Positions 8,202 to 16,743 of a stretch of DNA of 64,000 nucleotides are shown piece by piece. The stretch is from the NCBI RefSeq assembly GCF_014596725.1, contig NZ_JACVEG010000004.1, positions 1 through 64,000 on the forward strand, given 5' to 3'. The translations under genes were made by a program, and so were the position numbers. The number at the start of each line of letters is the position of its first letter. The first letter of the stretch is position 1. The stretch comes from Vibrio sp. Y2-5 (GTDB lineage Bacteria; Pseudomonadota; Gammaproteobacteria; Enterobacterales; Vibrionaceae). The notes below the pieces were generated by a model. It saw only the letters and a list, made by a program, of their open reading frames with translations. It ran no database searches and was not told the origin of the DNA.

Positions 8202-10373
8202 ATGGCAGTAGGCATGATTGAAAATGGTCAAAAGATGGAAAGTAGCATCGATTTTGCACCATTTATAAAAGCATTAAAAAAACACTGGTGGAAGATACTG
8301 CTCTTTACTGTCGTAGTAACGGGAGCATGCTTTCCGCTGATTTCAGGCATGAGTTCGAAATATGTGTCTACTGCTACGGTGTTAATCAAAGCGCAGGAAG
8401 ACAACGCAACGCCAATCGAAAATGTGGATGGCTACGATTCAACTCGTTCTCCTTACTACGTTACGCAACTGAATTTGATGCAGTCACGTGTCGTACTAGA
8501 AAAAGCCATTAACGATCTCAAGCTGAATGAAGATCCTCGATACAACGGTGGCGTAACGGTGGACGACAGCATTCGGGAATTACCAATGACCGAAGCTGAT
8601 TTAATGAAAGCTACGGTGAAATACATTCGTAAACATCTCTCTTTTTCAGAAGTGCGCTTAACGCAACTGGTACATGTTTCTTTTGAAGCGGAAGATGCGC
8701 AAGAAGCCGCACGAATTGCAGATGGTATTGCCCAAGCGTTCATTGATTACACCATCGACAAAAAAGTAGAGAAAACCGCAGCCGCTCAACAATGGAATGA
8801 GCAGCAGATGGAAGAACTGCGTGAGCAAGTAGCGAAAAAGAAAAAGGAAATGGAGCAGTTTCTTAACAAAGAAGGCTTGATAACCTTTAACGGCATTGAT
8901 GGTTTTGAAACTCAACAGCTCAGCATTATGACCGAGCGTTTAGCCAATGCTACTGAACGTCGAATGCTGGCTCAATCTCATTACGAGCTGGTGGTTCAGA
9001 ACTTAGATGCACCGCTGGATGATCTGGCATCTATTCCTGAGATATCAAGTCACCCACAGATACAAGATTTGCGAATTGCGATGATTCAGGCGAAGCGAAC
9101 GCTGTTTGATCTGCAAAACCGTTACGGCCCAAAACACAACAAGATCTTAGAAGCTGAAGCGCAAATTAAGGCGATTGAACTTCAGTTCCGCCGACTGCTA
9201 ACGGAGCTGAAATTAGGCTTGTATAAAGAATATCAAGCTCAGTTGGCAAAAGAGAACCGATATAAAGCGCTGTTGAATGAACAGAAGAATGGTTTTAAAG
9301 CATTAGTGGCGAAACGTGATATTTACGAAAGCATGCAGACTGATTTGCAAAAAACCGAAGATCTTTACAAAGACATGTTTCTACGTAGTAAAGAACAAGA
9401 GCTTTCTTCAACTTATCGCGAAGCGGATGCTGTCTTATATGACCCGGCCGCAGTCGCTAAAACGCCAGCAAAACCGAACAAATTGTTGCTACTGGCAATG
9501 GTGTTCATTATGTCTTTGGCGTTATCCACTTTGTACGTGATTATTCGCACTGCAATGGATCAGAAGATCTACAACCTGACACAGGTCTTGAAAAAATTAG
9601 GTTTGAAACCGTTAGCTGATTTACCGGAAATGGGGCAAGTAGAGGACAGAAGCGAACTTGTTAATCTGATTCGCAGTAATCCTTATGCGATGGAATCCTT
9701 TCACGGCATAAAAACCGCGATTCAGTTGGCATCACCTTCAGCTTATTGTTTAGGTGTTGTTTCCAGCACTGAAAAGGAAGGGGCAACGCTCATTTCGCAT
9801 TTGCTGGCCGACAGTTTAAGCCGCAACCATAAGACGCTGTTGTTGGATCTCGATTTCCGTAGTGACACGGGTTTGTCAGTGTTGCCTGAGTTTATTCCAC
9901 AAGCAGACGAGGCGATGAATGGCGTAGCAGAAGCTAAAGGTGCTGCTCAGTGGGGTGACGGAAACAACGACAATCACAAGCAACTATTTATTTCGCTCAA
10001 TGATAAGCTCGATTTCTTGCCGCGAGGGGTTCTTAAACAGTCACCTTTGGTGTATTTCGCTAGCGAGCCATTTCTGCACATGATGCAAGAACTGCCAGAG
10101 CTTTATGAACGAATCGTTGTGAATTTGCCAAGTCTAACGGACAACAAAGATACGCAGTTAGCCGCCAAAACATTAGATGGAGTCGTTGTGGTGATGCAAG
10201 CGGCTTCTCGCTCGGTTCCAGTTATTCGTCAAGATATCGATAAGTTGAATCAGCCTGATATCAATACCATTGGTGCGGTACTAAACCGAGTTCAAGCGGA
10301 TAACTTACAAAGTGAAGAAAGTAAGCAGTTTATTGCTCAAGGCAGTTTTTCAGCTCTGTTAGCGAAGGACTAA
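8202..10373 (+). CDS. Wzc-like polysaccharide co-polymerase with degenerate tyrosine-kinase domain
   Basis: A 723-residue inner-membrane protein that controls chain length and links to the Wza channel. The Wzz domain begins near residue 12, with a membrane helix at about 30-50, long coiled periplasmic helices, and a second helix near 425-447. The cytoplasmic kinase-like domain lacks key residues. The Walker A region (residues 518-530) reads GVVSSTEKEGATL without the GK[ST] lysine; Walker A' (LLLDLDFR) is kept; Walker B is RIVVNLPSL with N641 in place of the usual D. The usual C-terminal tyrosine cluster is absent (ends SALLAKD). So it is probably not an active BY-kinase. ATG codons at 8202, 8214 and 8235 are all possible starts. 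Confidence 0.88.
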   Translation: MAVGMIENGQKMESSIDFAPFIKALKKHWWKILLFTVVVTGACFPLISGMSSKYVSTATVLIKAQEDNATPIENVDGYDSTRSPYYVTQLNLMQSRVVLEKAINDLKLNEDPRYNGGVTVDDSIRELPMTEADLMKATVKYIRKHLSFSEVRLTQLVHVSFEAEDAQEAARIADGIAQAFIDYTIDKKVEKTAAAQQWNEQQMEELREQVAKKKKEMEQFLNKEGLITFNGIDGFETQQLSIMTERLANATERRMLAQSHYELVVQNLDAPLDDLASIPEISSHPQIQDLRIAMIQAKRTLFDLQNRYGPKHNKILEAEAQIKAIELQFRRLLTELKLGLYKEYQAQLAKENRYKALLNEQKNGFKALVAKRDIYESMQTDLQKTEDLYKDMFLRSKEQELSSTYREADAVLYDPAAVAKTPAKPNKLLLLAMVFIMSLALSTLYVIIRTAMDQKIYNLTQVLKKLGLKPLADLPEMGQVEDRSELVNLIRSNPYAMESFHGIKTAIQLASPSAYCLGVVSSTEKEGATLISHLLADSLSRNHKTLLLDLDFRSDTGLSVLPEFIPQADEAMNGVAEAKGAAQWGDGNNDNHKQLFISLNDKLDFLPRGVLKQSPLVYFASEPFLHMMQELPELYERIVVNLPSLTDNKDTQLAAKTLDGVVVVMQAASRSVPVIRQDIDKLNQPDINTIGAVLNRVQADNLQSEESKQFIAQGSFSALLAKD

Positions 10374-10377
10374 TAGC

Positions 10378-11604
10378 ATGGGGCTGATCAAAAGTATCTC
10401 GACGATTGCCAGCTCTTCGATGCTCACCCAAGTGATTGGAGCATCGTCCATTTGGTTTGTGTCAAATCGCTATGGTATGAGCGAAGTTGGTATTTACGCC
10501 ATGGTGTACAGCATTGTGCTGATTGGTGCTCAGGTATGTACTTTTGCTTCACAGCTTTTGATCCCAAAACAGCAGGATGAACATCTCGCGCAGAACATTG
10601 TATTTTGCCTTATTCAGACAGTCGTATTAGCTGTTCCGTATACTGCTGTTATTGTTTGGTTGTTCAATAAACCGTTTGCACTCTACTATCTGCTTACTCT
10701 CGTTCATGCGTGGATTTTGATCTCAGAAAACCTGCTCTTACGTGATGAAAAAATGAAGCTGTTAGCGTTTCAACGTTTGATTGCGTCAGCTTTGGTTTTA
10801 GTGTGTGTGCTCCTTACGCCTACAGCAGAACTATTATATTGGAGCTGGGCGATTGCGATGATCGTTATCGTATTTCTATGGTTACTCTACTCGATGCCAT
10901 TTCGACGCATGGCGTGGAATCAATGGGGTTGGTCATCCAATCGAGAATTCTTTAAGCGTCATAAAGAACACATTGTTAGCATCGGTAGTGCTGAGGTGCT
11001 GGCTATGGCAAACAGTAACTTGCCGACAGTGCTCATCAACTATTGGTTCTCTTCCGTGACGGCAGGTTATTTTGCTATTGTCAGCCGATTCTGCTTATCG
11101 CCGGTCGTGATTGTGGGTAATGCTGTACGCAATTCTATCTTCTCTAAATGGTCGTTAGATTTTCGCCATCAGCGCTTCAATTACCCGGAATTTATAAAGG
11201 TACGCAAACTCCTTTTTGTCCTTGGTCTAATCGCTACTGCTGGTGTCTTTATCTTCTATCCGATTGTGATGGAATTCGCGGCAGCCAAAAACTGGATCAC
11301 TTATGAGTGGGTAGAATCAATTTCTACGTCACGTTATATGTTGCCGTATTTGTTCCCCGCACTGGCTATTTGCCCGCTTACGGTTATTGAGCTGGTGTTT
11401 GGTTCTCCGAAGTATTTCCTACGTATTCAATTTGAGCAGTTGGCCGTTGTTATTATGGCATTTGTTATTTTGCCGTATTTCTACGACAACTACGCGTATT
11501 CAGTGATGACTTATGCGGTGCTTTCGGCAGTGCGTTACGGGTTCATTTATTTGAAAGTGAATCAACGAGCACGTTCCATGCGTGAGGAGAGGAAAGCCAA
11601 GTGA
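10378..11604 (+). CDS. Polysaccharide flippase (Wzx-like)
   Basis: A 408-residue membrane protein with ten or more hydrophobic segments and a basic C-terminal tail (RARSMREERKAK). Length and layout fit the MOP-superfamily exporters that flip undecaprenyl-linked repeat units to the periplasmic face. The N-terminus (SSSMLTQVIGASSIWFVSNRYG) resembles known Wzx proteins. No catalytic motif is expected. It starts four bases after the Wzc-like gene, and its stop overlaps the GTG start of the polymerase gene. The assignment rests on topology and on its place between co-polymerase and polymerase. Confidence 0.82.
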   Translation: MGLIKSISTIASSSMLTQVIGASSIWFVSNRYGMSEVGIYAMVYSIVLIGAQVCTFASQLLIPKQQDEHLAQNIVFCLIQTVVLAVPYTAVIVWLFNKPFALYYLLTLVHAWILISENLLLRDEKMKLLAFQRLIASALVLVCVLLTPTAELLYWSWAIAMIVIVFLWLLYSMPFRRMAWNQWGWSSNREFFKRHKEHIVSIGSAEVLAMANSNLPTVLINYWFSSVTAGYFAIVSRFCLSPVVIVGNAVRNSIFSKWSLDFRHQRFNYPEFIKVRKLLFVLGLIATAGVFIFYPIVMEFAAAKNWITYEWVESISTSRYMLPYLFPALAICPLTVIELVFGSPKYFLRIQFEQLAVVIMAFVILPYFYDNYAYSVMTYAVLSAVRYGFIYLKVNQRARSMREERKAK

Positions 11605-12992
11605 ACTTGAGTCTAAACAGCGGGCTTTATCTCCAAGTCGTCACATTAACGACACTGGTTTTCTGTGGAATGGTTCAGTATTTCACAGGGGTTGGTGCGG
11701 TTCTTTGGCTGCCGTTTTTGATGACCTGTTTAATGGTTCTCTTGTTACCAATGCAAACTCGTTACAGTACTTTTTATCTGGACAACAAAGAACGTATTTT
11801 ATTGGTTTTGTTTGTTAGTTTGTTTGCGTTAGCCGCAGTATCGACGGTATTGCAAAGCGGTATCAAAGTGATGATTGTCGGAATGAAAAACGAGTTAGCA
11901 ATATCGCTGATTATGTTCTGCTTGTTACTAGGTTTTGTCCGCGAATCGCAAATTTACCGTATTACTAAAGCGCTCTATTGGGTTTTCTATATTCAGTTCC
12001 CCGTTATTTTGTACCAGATTCTGATTGTTGTACCCAAGCGCGTCGCCTTCCGCGGAGAATATGAAAAGTGGGATGCAGTTGTGGGTACGTTTGGTGGTGA
12101 CCCTATGAAAGGCGGTAACACTGCGGCCATGGGGTTATTCTGTTTACTGATCATGTTGCTTAAGCTTTCTGAATATAAGCATGGTCTGGCGACAAAACTG
12201 AATACCGGCTTGCATATTGTTGCTGCATTTACCTTGTGTATTTTAGGCGAGGTGAAATTTGTTATTCTGATCTCTCCACTTTTGTTGGCATTTGTCTGGT
12301 TTTCACCGAGTTACCTTACCGGAATGAAGCGCCTCGATCTAAAAACAGCGTTGATGATCATTGGTGGCCTATTCGGGCTTATTTCTATCGCCATCATGAT
12401 GCTAGCGGCGTCTTATGCTACTGCTTTTGAGGGAACTCCAGATAAAGGCGCGCTGGATATATTTGTCGACTCTATCTCGTATGTGTTCGATCCCAATTAC
12501 ATCTTGGTAAAAACGGGGGAGTTGGGAAGGATGACCACCATTTTTTTCTGGGGTGAGCACAGTGATTTATGGGGATTGCCCAGCCAACTATTCGGATATG
12601 GGTTAAATGCAACGAACCGTGGCAGTACGGTTGCTCCCGGATTTCTCAATGTCATCTTTAATGTGTTTTTGGATTCTACTTCTCTAAGTATGTTGCTATG
12701 GGAACTCGGGTTAATTGGCACGTTACTGTTCTTTGGCATCATAGTTTATACCTTACGTATGGTCATGCCAAAACCACTAATACCGAGAGATAAAATCACT
12801 AAGGAAGATGTGCGTTTGCTTTCTTTCCAACCTGCATTTATTGCCTTTGGGATCGCAGGTCTCTTGAGTCTCCCTTACAGCCAAACTTTGATGATCGTAC
12901 CTATGTTGCAGTTTTTGTTCTATTTTTCATTAGGTGCCGCGTTAGTTATCCGAAAGTCAGCATTAACAACAAGTGAGCCTTCTTATGGGTGA
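11601..12992 (+). CDS. Wzy-like polysaccharide polymerase / O-antigen ligase family
   Basis: A 463-residue protein with about eleven hydrophobic segments and one larger periplasmic loop around residues 280-365 (including FFWGEHSDLWGLPSQLFGYG and GSTVAPGFLNVIF). This topology is typical of Wzy polymerases and related ligases, which join repeat units on the periplasmic side; their sequences vary greatly, so the call leans on context. The start is GTG at 11601, overlapping the flippase stop (GTGA), so the two are probably coupled. It is the only polymerase candidate in the operon. Confidence 0.75.
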   Translation: MNLSLNSGLYLQVVTLTTLVFCGMVQYFTGVGAVLWLPFLMTCLMVLLLPMQTRYSTFYLDNKERILLVLFVSLFALAAVSTVLQSGIKVMIVGMKNELAISLIMFCLLLGFVRESQIYRITKALYWVFYIQFPVILYQILIVVPKRVAFRGEYEKWDAVVGTFGGDPMKGGNTAAMGLFCLLIMLLKLSEYKHGLATKLNTGLHIVAAFTLCILGEVKFVILISPLLLAFVWFSPSYLTGMKRLDLKTALMIIGGLFGLISIAIMMLAASYATAFEGTPDKGALDIFVDSISYVFDPNYILVKTGELGRMTTIFFWGEHSDLWGLPSQLFGYGLNATNRGSTVAPGFLNVIFNVFLDSTSLSMLLWELGLIGTLLFFGIIVYTLRMVMPKPLIPRDKITKEDVRLLSFQPAFIAFGIAGLLSLPYSQTLMIVPMLQFLFYFSLGAALVIRKSALTTSEPSYG

Positions 12993-13983
12993 AGAGATTA
13001 AAATCAGTGTCATTATTAAAACGTATAATGAACAGGCTGGGATCGCGAAAACCATTACTAGCATTCGCGAGAATCTATCCAATTACTCTCATGAGATTAT
13101 TGTCGCCGACAGTCTGTCATCAGACGATACACAAACAATTGCTTTGAAGCATGGCGTTAAGGTTGTGACACTAGTACATGGTGATGAACGCTGTTGTGGT
13201 GTAGGTCATCAACTAGGGTATCTTCATGCGCAAGGCGAGTTTCTACTGCTTATGGACGGGGATATGGAACTGGCGCCCGGCTTTATCGAGCAGGGGATTG
13301 CTTATTTAGATACTCACCGCGATTACGCAGGTGTAGCTGGTATGGTGGAAATGGATGATGCACAAAGCTATGAGTTCAAGTCCCGTAAGCAGCGTATTCA
13401 CAAGATCTATCCTGTAGGTGATACCTCTCATCTTGGTGGCGGTGGCTTATATCGTCGTTCTGCTATTGAAAAAATCGGCTATTTAACCAATCGCAACCTT
13501 CATGCGTATGAAGAAGCTGAACTGGGTATGCGATTAAAGCATGCGGGTTACAAACTGCATCGACTGGCGATTCCATATTTCTCTCACACTTCTTATGACA
13601 TGTCTTCCATCGAACTGATGAAATATCGCTGGAAAAGTGGCTATTTATTTGCCGCTGGCGAACTATTAAAAAGTGCTTGGGGAAAGCCGCATTTTAAAGA
13701 CGCGCTGCTCGTAGTGAAGAACGAGGCAATCTTTACCCTTTACTTGTTTGTGCTGGCGATATCCATTTTGACTTTCCATGCAAAAATTATCTCGATTGTG
13801 CTACTGCCGCTGGTTGCCTTCTTTGCGTTGAAAGCAATTAAAAACCGATCACTAAGAGACGCTCTTCAAAGTGTGGTGAATCTGAGTGTGTTTTCCGCTG
13901 GGCTTGTCCGTGGGTTGAGCTGCCGTTTGAAAGACCCGAATCAAGCGCCAGATAACCGACGGATTAAAGGAGAAGAACAATGA
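12985..13983 (+). CDS. Family 2 glycosyltransferase with C-terminal membrane segments
   Basis: A 332-residue GT-A fold transferase. It begins with the GT2 motif KISVIIKTYNEQ, has LMDGDMEL as the metal-binding DxD region, and AYEEAELGMRLKHAG as the likely acceptor-site motif (ExxE/RxxR-like). Two hydrophobic segments near residues 245-285 tether it to the inner membrane. It should add one sugar to the lipid-linked repeat unit; donor and acceptor are unknown. I prefer ATG at 12985, which has GTGAG seven bases upstream, over a GTG at 12973. It overlaps the polymerase stop by 8 bases and its own stop overlaps the next start (ATGA). Confidence 0.86.
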   Translation: MGEEIKISVIIKTYNEQAGIAKTITSIRENLSNYSHEIIVADSLSSDDTQTIALKHGVKVVTLVHGDERCCGVGHQLGYLHAQGEFLLLMDGDMELAPGFIEQGIAYLDTHRDYAGVAGMVEMDDAQSYEFKSRKQRIHKIYPVGDTSHLGGGGLYRRSAIEKIGYLTNRNLHAYEEAELGMRLKHAGYKLHRLAIPYFSHTSYDMSSIELMKYRWKSGYLFAAGELLKSAWGKPHFKDALLVVKNEAIFTLYLFVLAISILTFHAKIISIVLLPLVAFFALKAIKNRSLRDALQSVVNLSVFSAGLVRGLSCRLKDPNQAPDNRRIKGEEQ

Positions 13984-15191
13984 AAATTCTTCTAGTAAAC
14001 AAGTTCTTCTTTATGAAAGGCGGAGCTGAAACCGTGTTTTTTCAGGAACGCGAAATGTTAGCGCGCTCTGAAGCAACGATTATAGATTTTTCCATGCAGC
14101 ACGAGAAAAACGTCGATTCGGCTTTTAGTGACTATTTTGTTTCTAATGTTGATTATCATGACGGTAAGAAAAGCTTGTTAGGTAGCGTGAAAACGGCGAT
14201 CAATTTTATTCATAACAGTGAAGCTTGCGAGAAATTGAAAGACTTAATTACCAAAGAACGCCCTGAAATTGTTCATTTTCACAATATCTATCATCAGCTT
14301 ACGCCATCGGTCATAAAAGTCGCCAAGTCATTAGGCTGCAAAACGGTGCTGACCGCTCACGACACAAAAATTGCATGCCCTAGTTACACCATGTACCGAG
14401 ATGGACATACCTGCGAAGCGTGCTTACAGGGTTCGGTATGGAACGCGTTTAAGTATCGCTGTCAGGAAGGTTCGCTGTTTAAGAGCGCGTTATTGTCGCT
14501 TGAGGCGACTTATCAATCATTGGCAAAGAACTATCAAGCCGTGGATGTGATCGTCTCGCCCAGCGAGTTTCTCGCCAGCATTATTCGGCAAAAATTACCC
14601 CATAACCGTATTGAAGTTATTGTGAATGGTATTGACGAGCATGTTGAGCGAAATGGAGTAAAAGACGGGCGATACTTCCTCTACTTGGGGCGTTTAAGTG
14701 TCGAAAAAGGCGTAGCGACTTTGGCTGAAGCTTATCAACTCTCTAAGCAGGAGATGCCATTAAAAGTGGTTGGTGATGGTCCTTTATACAATGAGTTAGT
14801 TACTCATTACGACAATATCGATTTTCTCGGTTTCCAAAGCGGCGAAGTTCTACATACATTGATAAAAGAGTGCAGCGCGGTCATTGTTCCTTCTGAATGT
14901 TATGAAAACTGTTCTATGTCGGTTATCGAAGCCATGGCTTATGGCAAGCCGATCATCGGTGCCAATATCGGAGGCATTCCAGAACAAGTAAGAGAAGGAG
15001 TAGAAGGGCGTTTGTATGAATCTGGGAATCCAGATTCTTTAGCACAAGTGATGGATGATTTTGCCCAGCACCCAGAGTTGGTCGTTGAGTTCGGAAATCG
15101 TGCTCGTCATCGCTTAGAGAACAAGTATTCTCTGGCTCGTCATGAAAATACGCTTATGCATTTGTACCAAGAATTATTGAGTGAGAAGTAA
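13980..15191 (+). CDS. Family 4 glycosyltransferase
   Basis: A 403-residue GT-B transferase. The N-terminal domain begins KILLVNKFFFMKGGAETV, with the glycine-rich donor-loop pattern. The C-terminal domain has FLYLGRLSVEKGV and the E(x7)E motif in SECYENCSMSVIEAMAYGKP. A cysteine cluster in the middle (TKIACPSYTM, CEACLQGS, YRCQEG) resembles a small metal-binding insert seen in some GT4 enzymes; that is inference. No membrane segment. GGAGAA precedes the ATG, which overlaps the preceding stop. It should add one sugar of the repeat unit on the cytoplasmic side. Confidence 0.87.
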   Translation: MKILLVNKFFFMKGGAETVFFQEREMLARSEATIIDFSMQHEKNVDSAFSDYFVSNVDYHDGKKSLLGSVKTAINFIHNSEACEKLKDLITKERPEIVHFHNIYHQLTPSVIKVAKSLGCKTVLTAHDTKIACPSYTMYRDGHTCEACLQGSVWNAFKYRCQEGSLFKSALLSLEATYQSLAKNYQAVDVIVSPSEFLASIIRQKLPHNRIEVIVNGIDEHVERNGVKDGRYFLYLGRLSVEKGVATLAEAYQLSKQEMPLKVVGDGPLYNELVTHYDNIDFLGFQSGEVLHTLIKECSAVIVPSECYENCSMSVIEAMAYGKPIIGANIGGIPEQVREGVEGRLYESGNPDSLAQVMDDFAQHPELVVEFGNRARHRLENKYSLARHENTLMHLYQELLSEK

Positions 15192-15192
15192 T

Positions 15193-16320
15193 ATGACCAT
15201 CAAAATCACTGTGCTAGGTACACGAGGAATTCCAGAAGTGCTTGGAGGTGTTGAAACTCATTGTCAGCATCTGTATCCAGAAATAGTGAAACAAACAGGT
15301 GCAGAGGTATGCGTGATTGCGCGTTCCCCTTACGTTCCTTATCAGCATTCTGAATACCAAGGTGTGAAAACCAAGGCTATTTGGGCGCCAAAAAAGAAAT
15401 CACTCGAAGCGATTGTTCACTCGACCCTAGCTGCATTGTCTACCTTAACCGATGGTTCAGATGTGGTGCATGTACATGCTATTGGCCCAGGTTTAGTGGT
15501 GCCTCTGTTACGCTTGCTGGGCAAGAAAGTCGTGTTTACTCACCATGGTCCTGACTACGATCGTCAGAAATGGGGCGGTTTTGCTAAGAAAATTCTGCAA
15601 TTAGGTGAAAGATTCGCGGCAAAATGGGCAAGCGAAGTGATTGTTATATCTGATGTGATCAATACTATTATCAAAGACAAATACCAGCGTTTTGATGCTA
15701 ATTTAATCTATAACGGTGTGCTTAAAGCTAAGCCGTTGGACGCCGCCGTTATCGATAAGTATTTAACCAATCACGAATTGTCAGCTAAAGGTTACATTGT
15801 GGCGGTTGGTCGATTTGTTGAAGAAAAAGGTTTTCATGACCTGATTGATGCTTACGCAAAATCGGGATCATCTCTACCTTTGGTATTGATTGGAGATACA
15901 GACCACGAAACGGTTTATAGCTCAGAGTTGAAAGCCAAAGCACGCAACACGAAAGGTGTGACACTCACCGGATTTGTAAAAGGCGATGAACTGACAGTTC
16001 TATTCTCTCAAGCAAGAGTGTTTGTTATGCCTTCTTATCATGAAGGCTTACCCATTGCGCTGTTAGAAGCTATGTCATTTTCACTTCCAGCGATTGTCAG
16101 CGATATACCTGCAAATACCGAAGTAGGGTTAAATGAACAAAGTTATTTTCCGGTCGGCGATGTCGATACGCTAACGAGTAAACTTGCGAGCCTCCCAGAA
16201 CATGTCGAAGTGGATTACACCACTTACTTGGAAAAGTATGATTGGGAGAAGATAGCCGCTCAAACGGTTGAGGTTTATAAACAAGCGCTTAGCGGAAAGT
16301 CACGAACAGGTATTAAATAA
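15193..16320 (+). CDS. Family 4 glycosyltransferase
   Basis: A 375-residue GT-B transferase. The N-terminus ITVLGTRGIPEVLGGVETHC is typical of a GT4 subgroup often found in capsule and O-antigen loci (related to DUF1972 proteins). The C-terminal half has GYIVAVGRFVEEKGFHD and the E(x7)E motif in PSYHEGLPIALLEAMSF. I chose ATG at 15193, with GAGAAG just upstream; a GTG at 15181 lies inside the preceding gene. The following GTG start touches its stop codon. The sugar and linkage cannot be predicted. Confidence 0.87.
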   Translation: MTIKITVLGTRGIPEVLGGVETHCQHLYPEIVKQTGAEVCVIARSPYVPYQHSEYQGVKTKAIWAPKKKSLEAIVHSTLAALSTLTDGSDVVHVHAIGPGLVVPLLRLLGKKVVFTHHGPDYDRQKWGGFAKKILQLGERFAAKWASEVIVISDVINTIIKDKYQRFDANLIYNGVLKAKPLDAAVIDKYLTNHELSAKGYIVAVGRFVEEKGFHDLIDAYAKSGSSLPLVLIGDTDHETVYSSELKAKARNTKGVTLTGFVKGDELTVLFSQARVFVMPSYHEGLPIALLEAMSFSLPAIVSDIPANTEVGLNEQSYFPVGDVDTLTSKLASLPEHVEVDYTTYLEKYDWEKIAAQTVEVYKQALSGKSRTGIK

Positions 16321-16725
16321 GTGTCGTCTAACAATCGGTCAGATAAAGTCATCAATCAGTTTTATCACACTTTAGACAGTGATATTGCTGAGACGTTAAA
16401 TGACGAGCAAAAGCATGCCATAGAGCATGCAGTCAAATCGATGGGGTTGGTCGCAAGACATTCCATTGATGTTCGAGAAACCGTGCCTTGGTTCGGTAAG
16501 CGTTTCTATTTTGTTTTTCTGTGTGGCAGAGATCATCGAAAACACGTACGTGAGCGTTCAAAGCCGGTTCACTTTGTTGTTACGTTTTTAGTCCTAATTG
16601 GAGTGGTATCAATCAGCCTTTTGGCAATGCTGGCTTTGTACTTAATTAAGTCAGCACTTGGTATTGATATTTTTAAGGGATTTTCATTCGGAATTTGGGA
16701 TTGGTTTAAAGGATTATCATTGTAA
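16321..16725 (+). CDS. Small inner-membrane protein of the exopolysaccharide operon
   Basis: A 134-residue protein I cannot name. It has a soluble helical N-terminus (about 1-55), a basic middle (CGRDHRKHVRERSKP) and one strong hydrophobic segment at about 84-113 (FVVTFLVLIGVVSIS and on), then a short aromatic tail (FGIWDWFKGLSL). It starts with GTG directly after the preceding stop, so it is part of the operon. A role as an accessory factor for the synthesis complex is plausible by position only; it has no catalytic motif. Confidence 0.7.
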   Translation: MSSNNRSDKVINQFYHTLDSDIAETLNDEQKHAIEHAVKSMGLVARHSIDVRETVPWFGKRFYFVFLCGRDHRKHVRERSKPVHFVVTFLVLIGVVSISLLAMLALYLIKSALGIDIFKGFSFGIWDWFKGLSL

Positions 16726-16743
16726 ATTAACCCCGAGGTTTTT

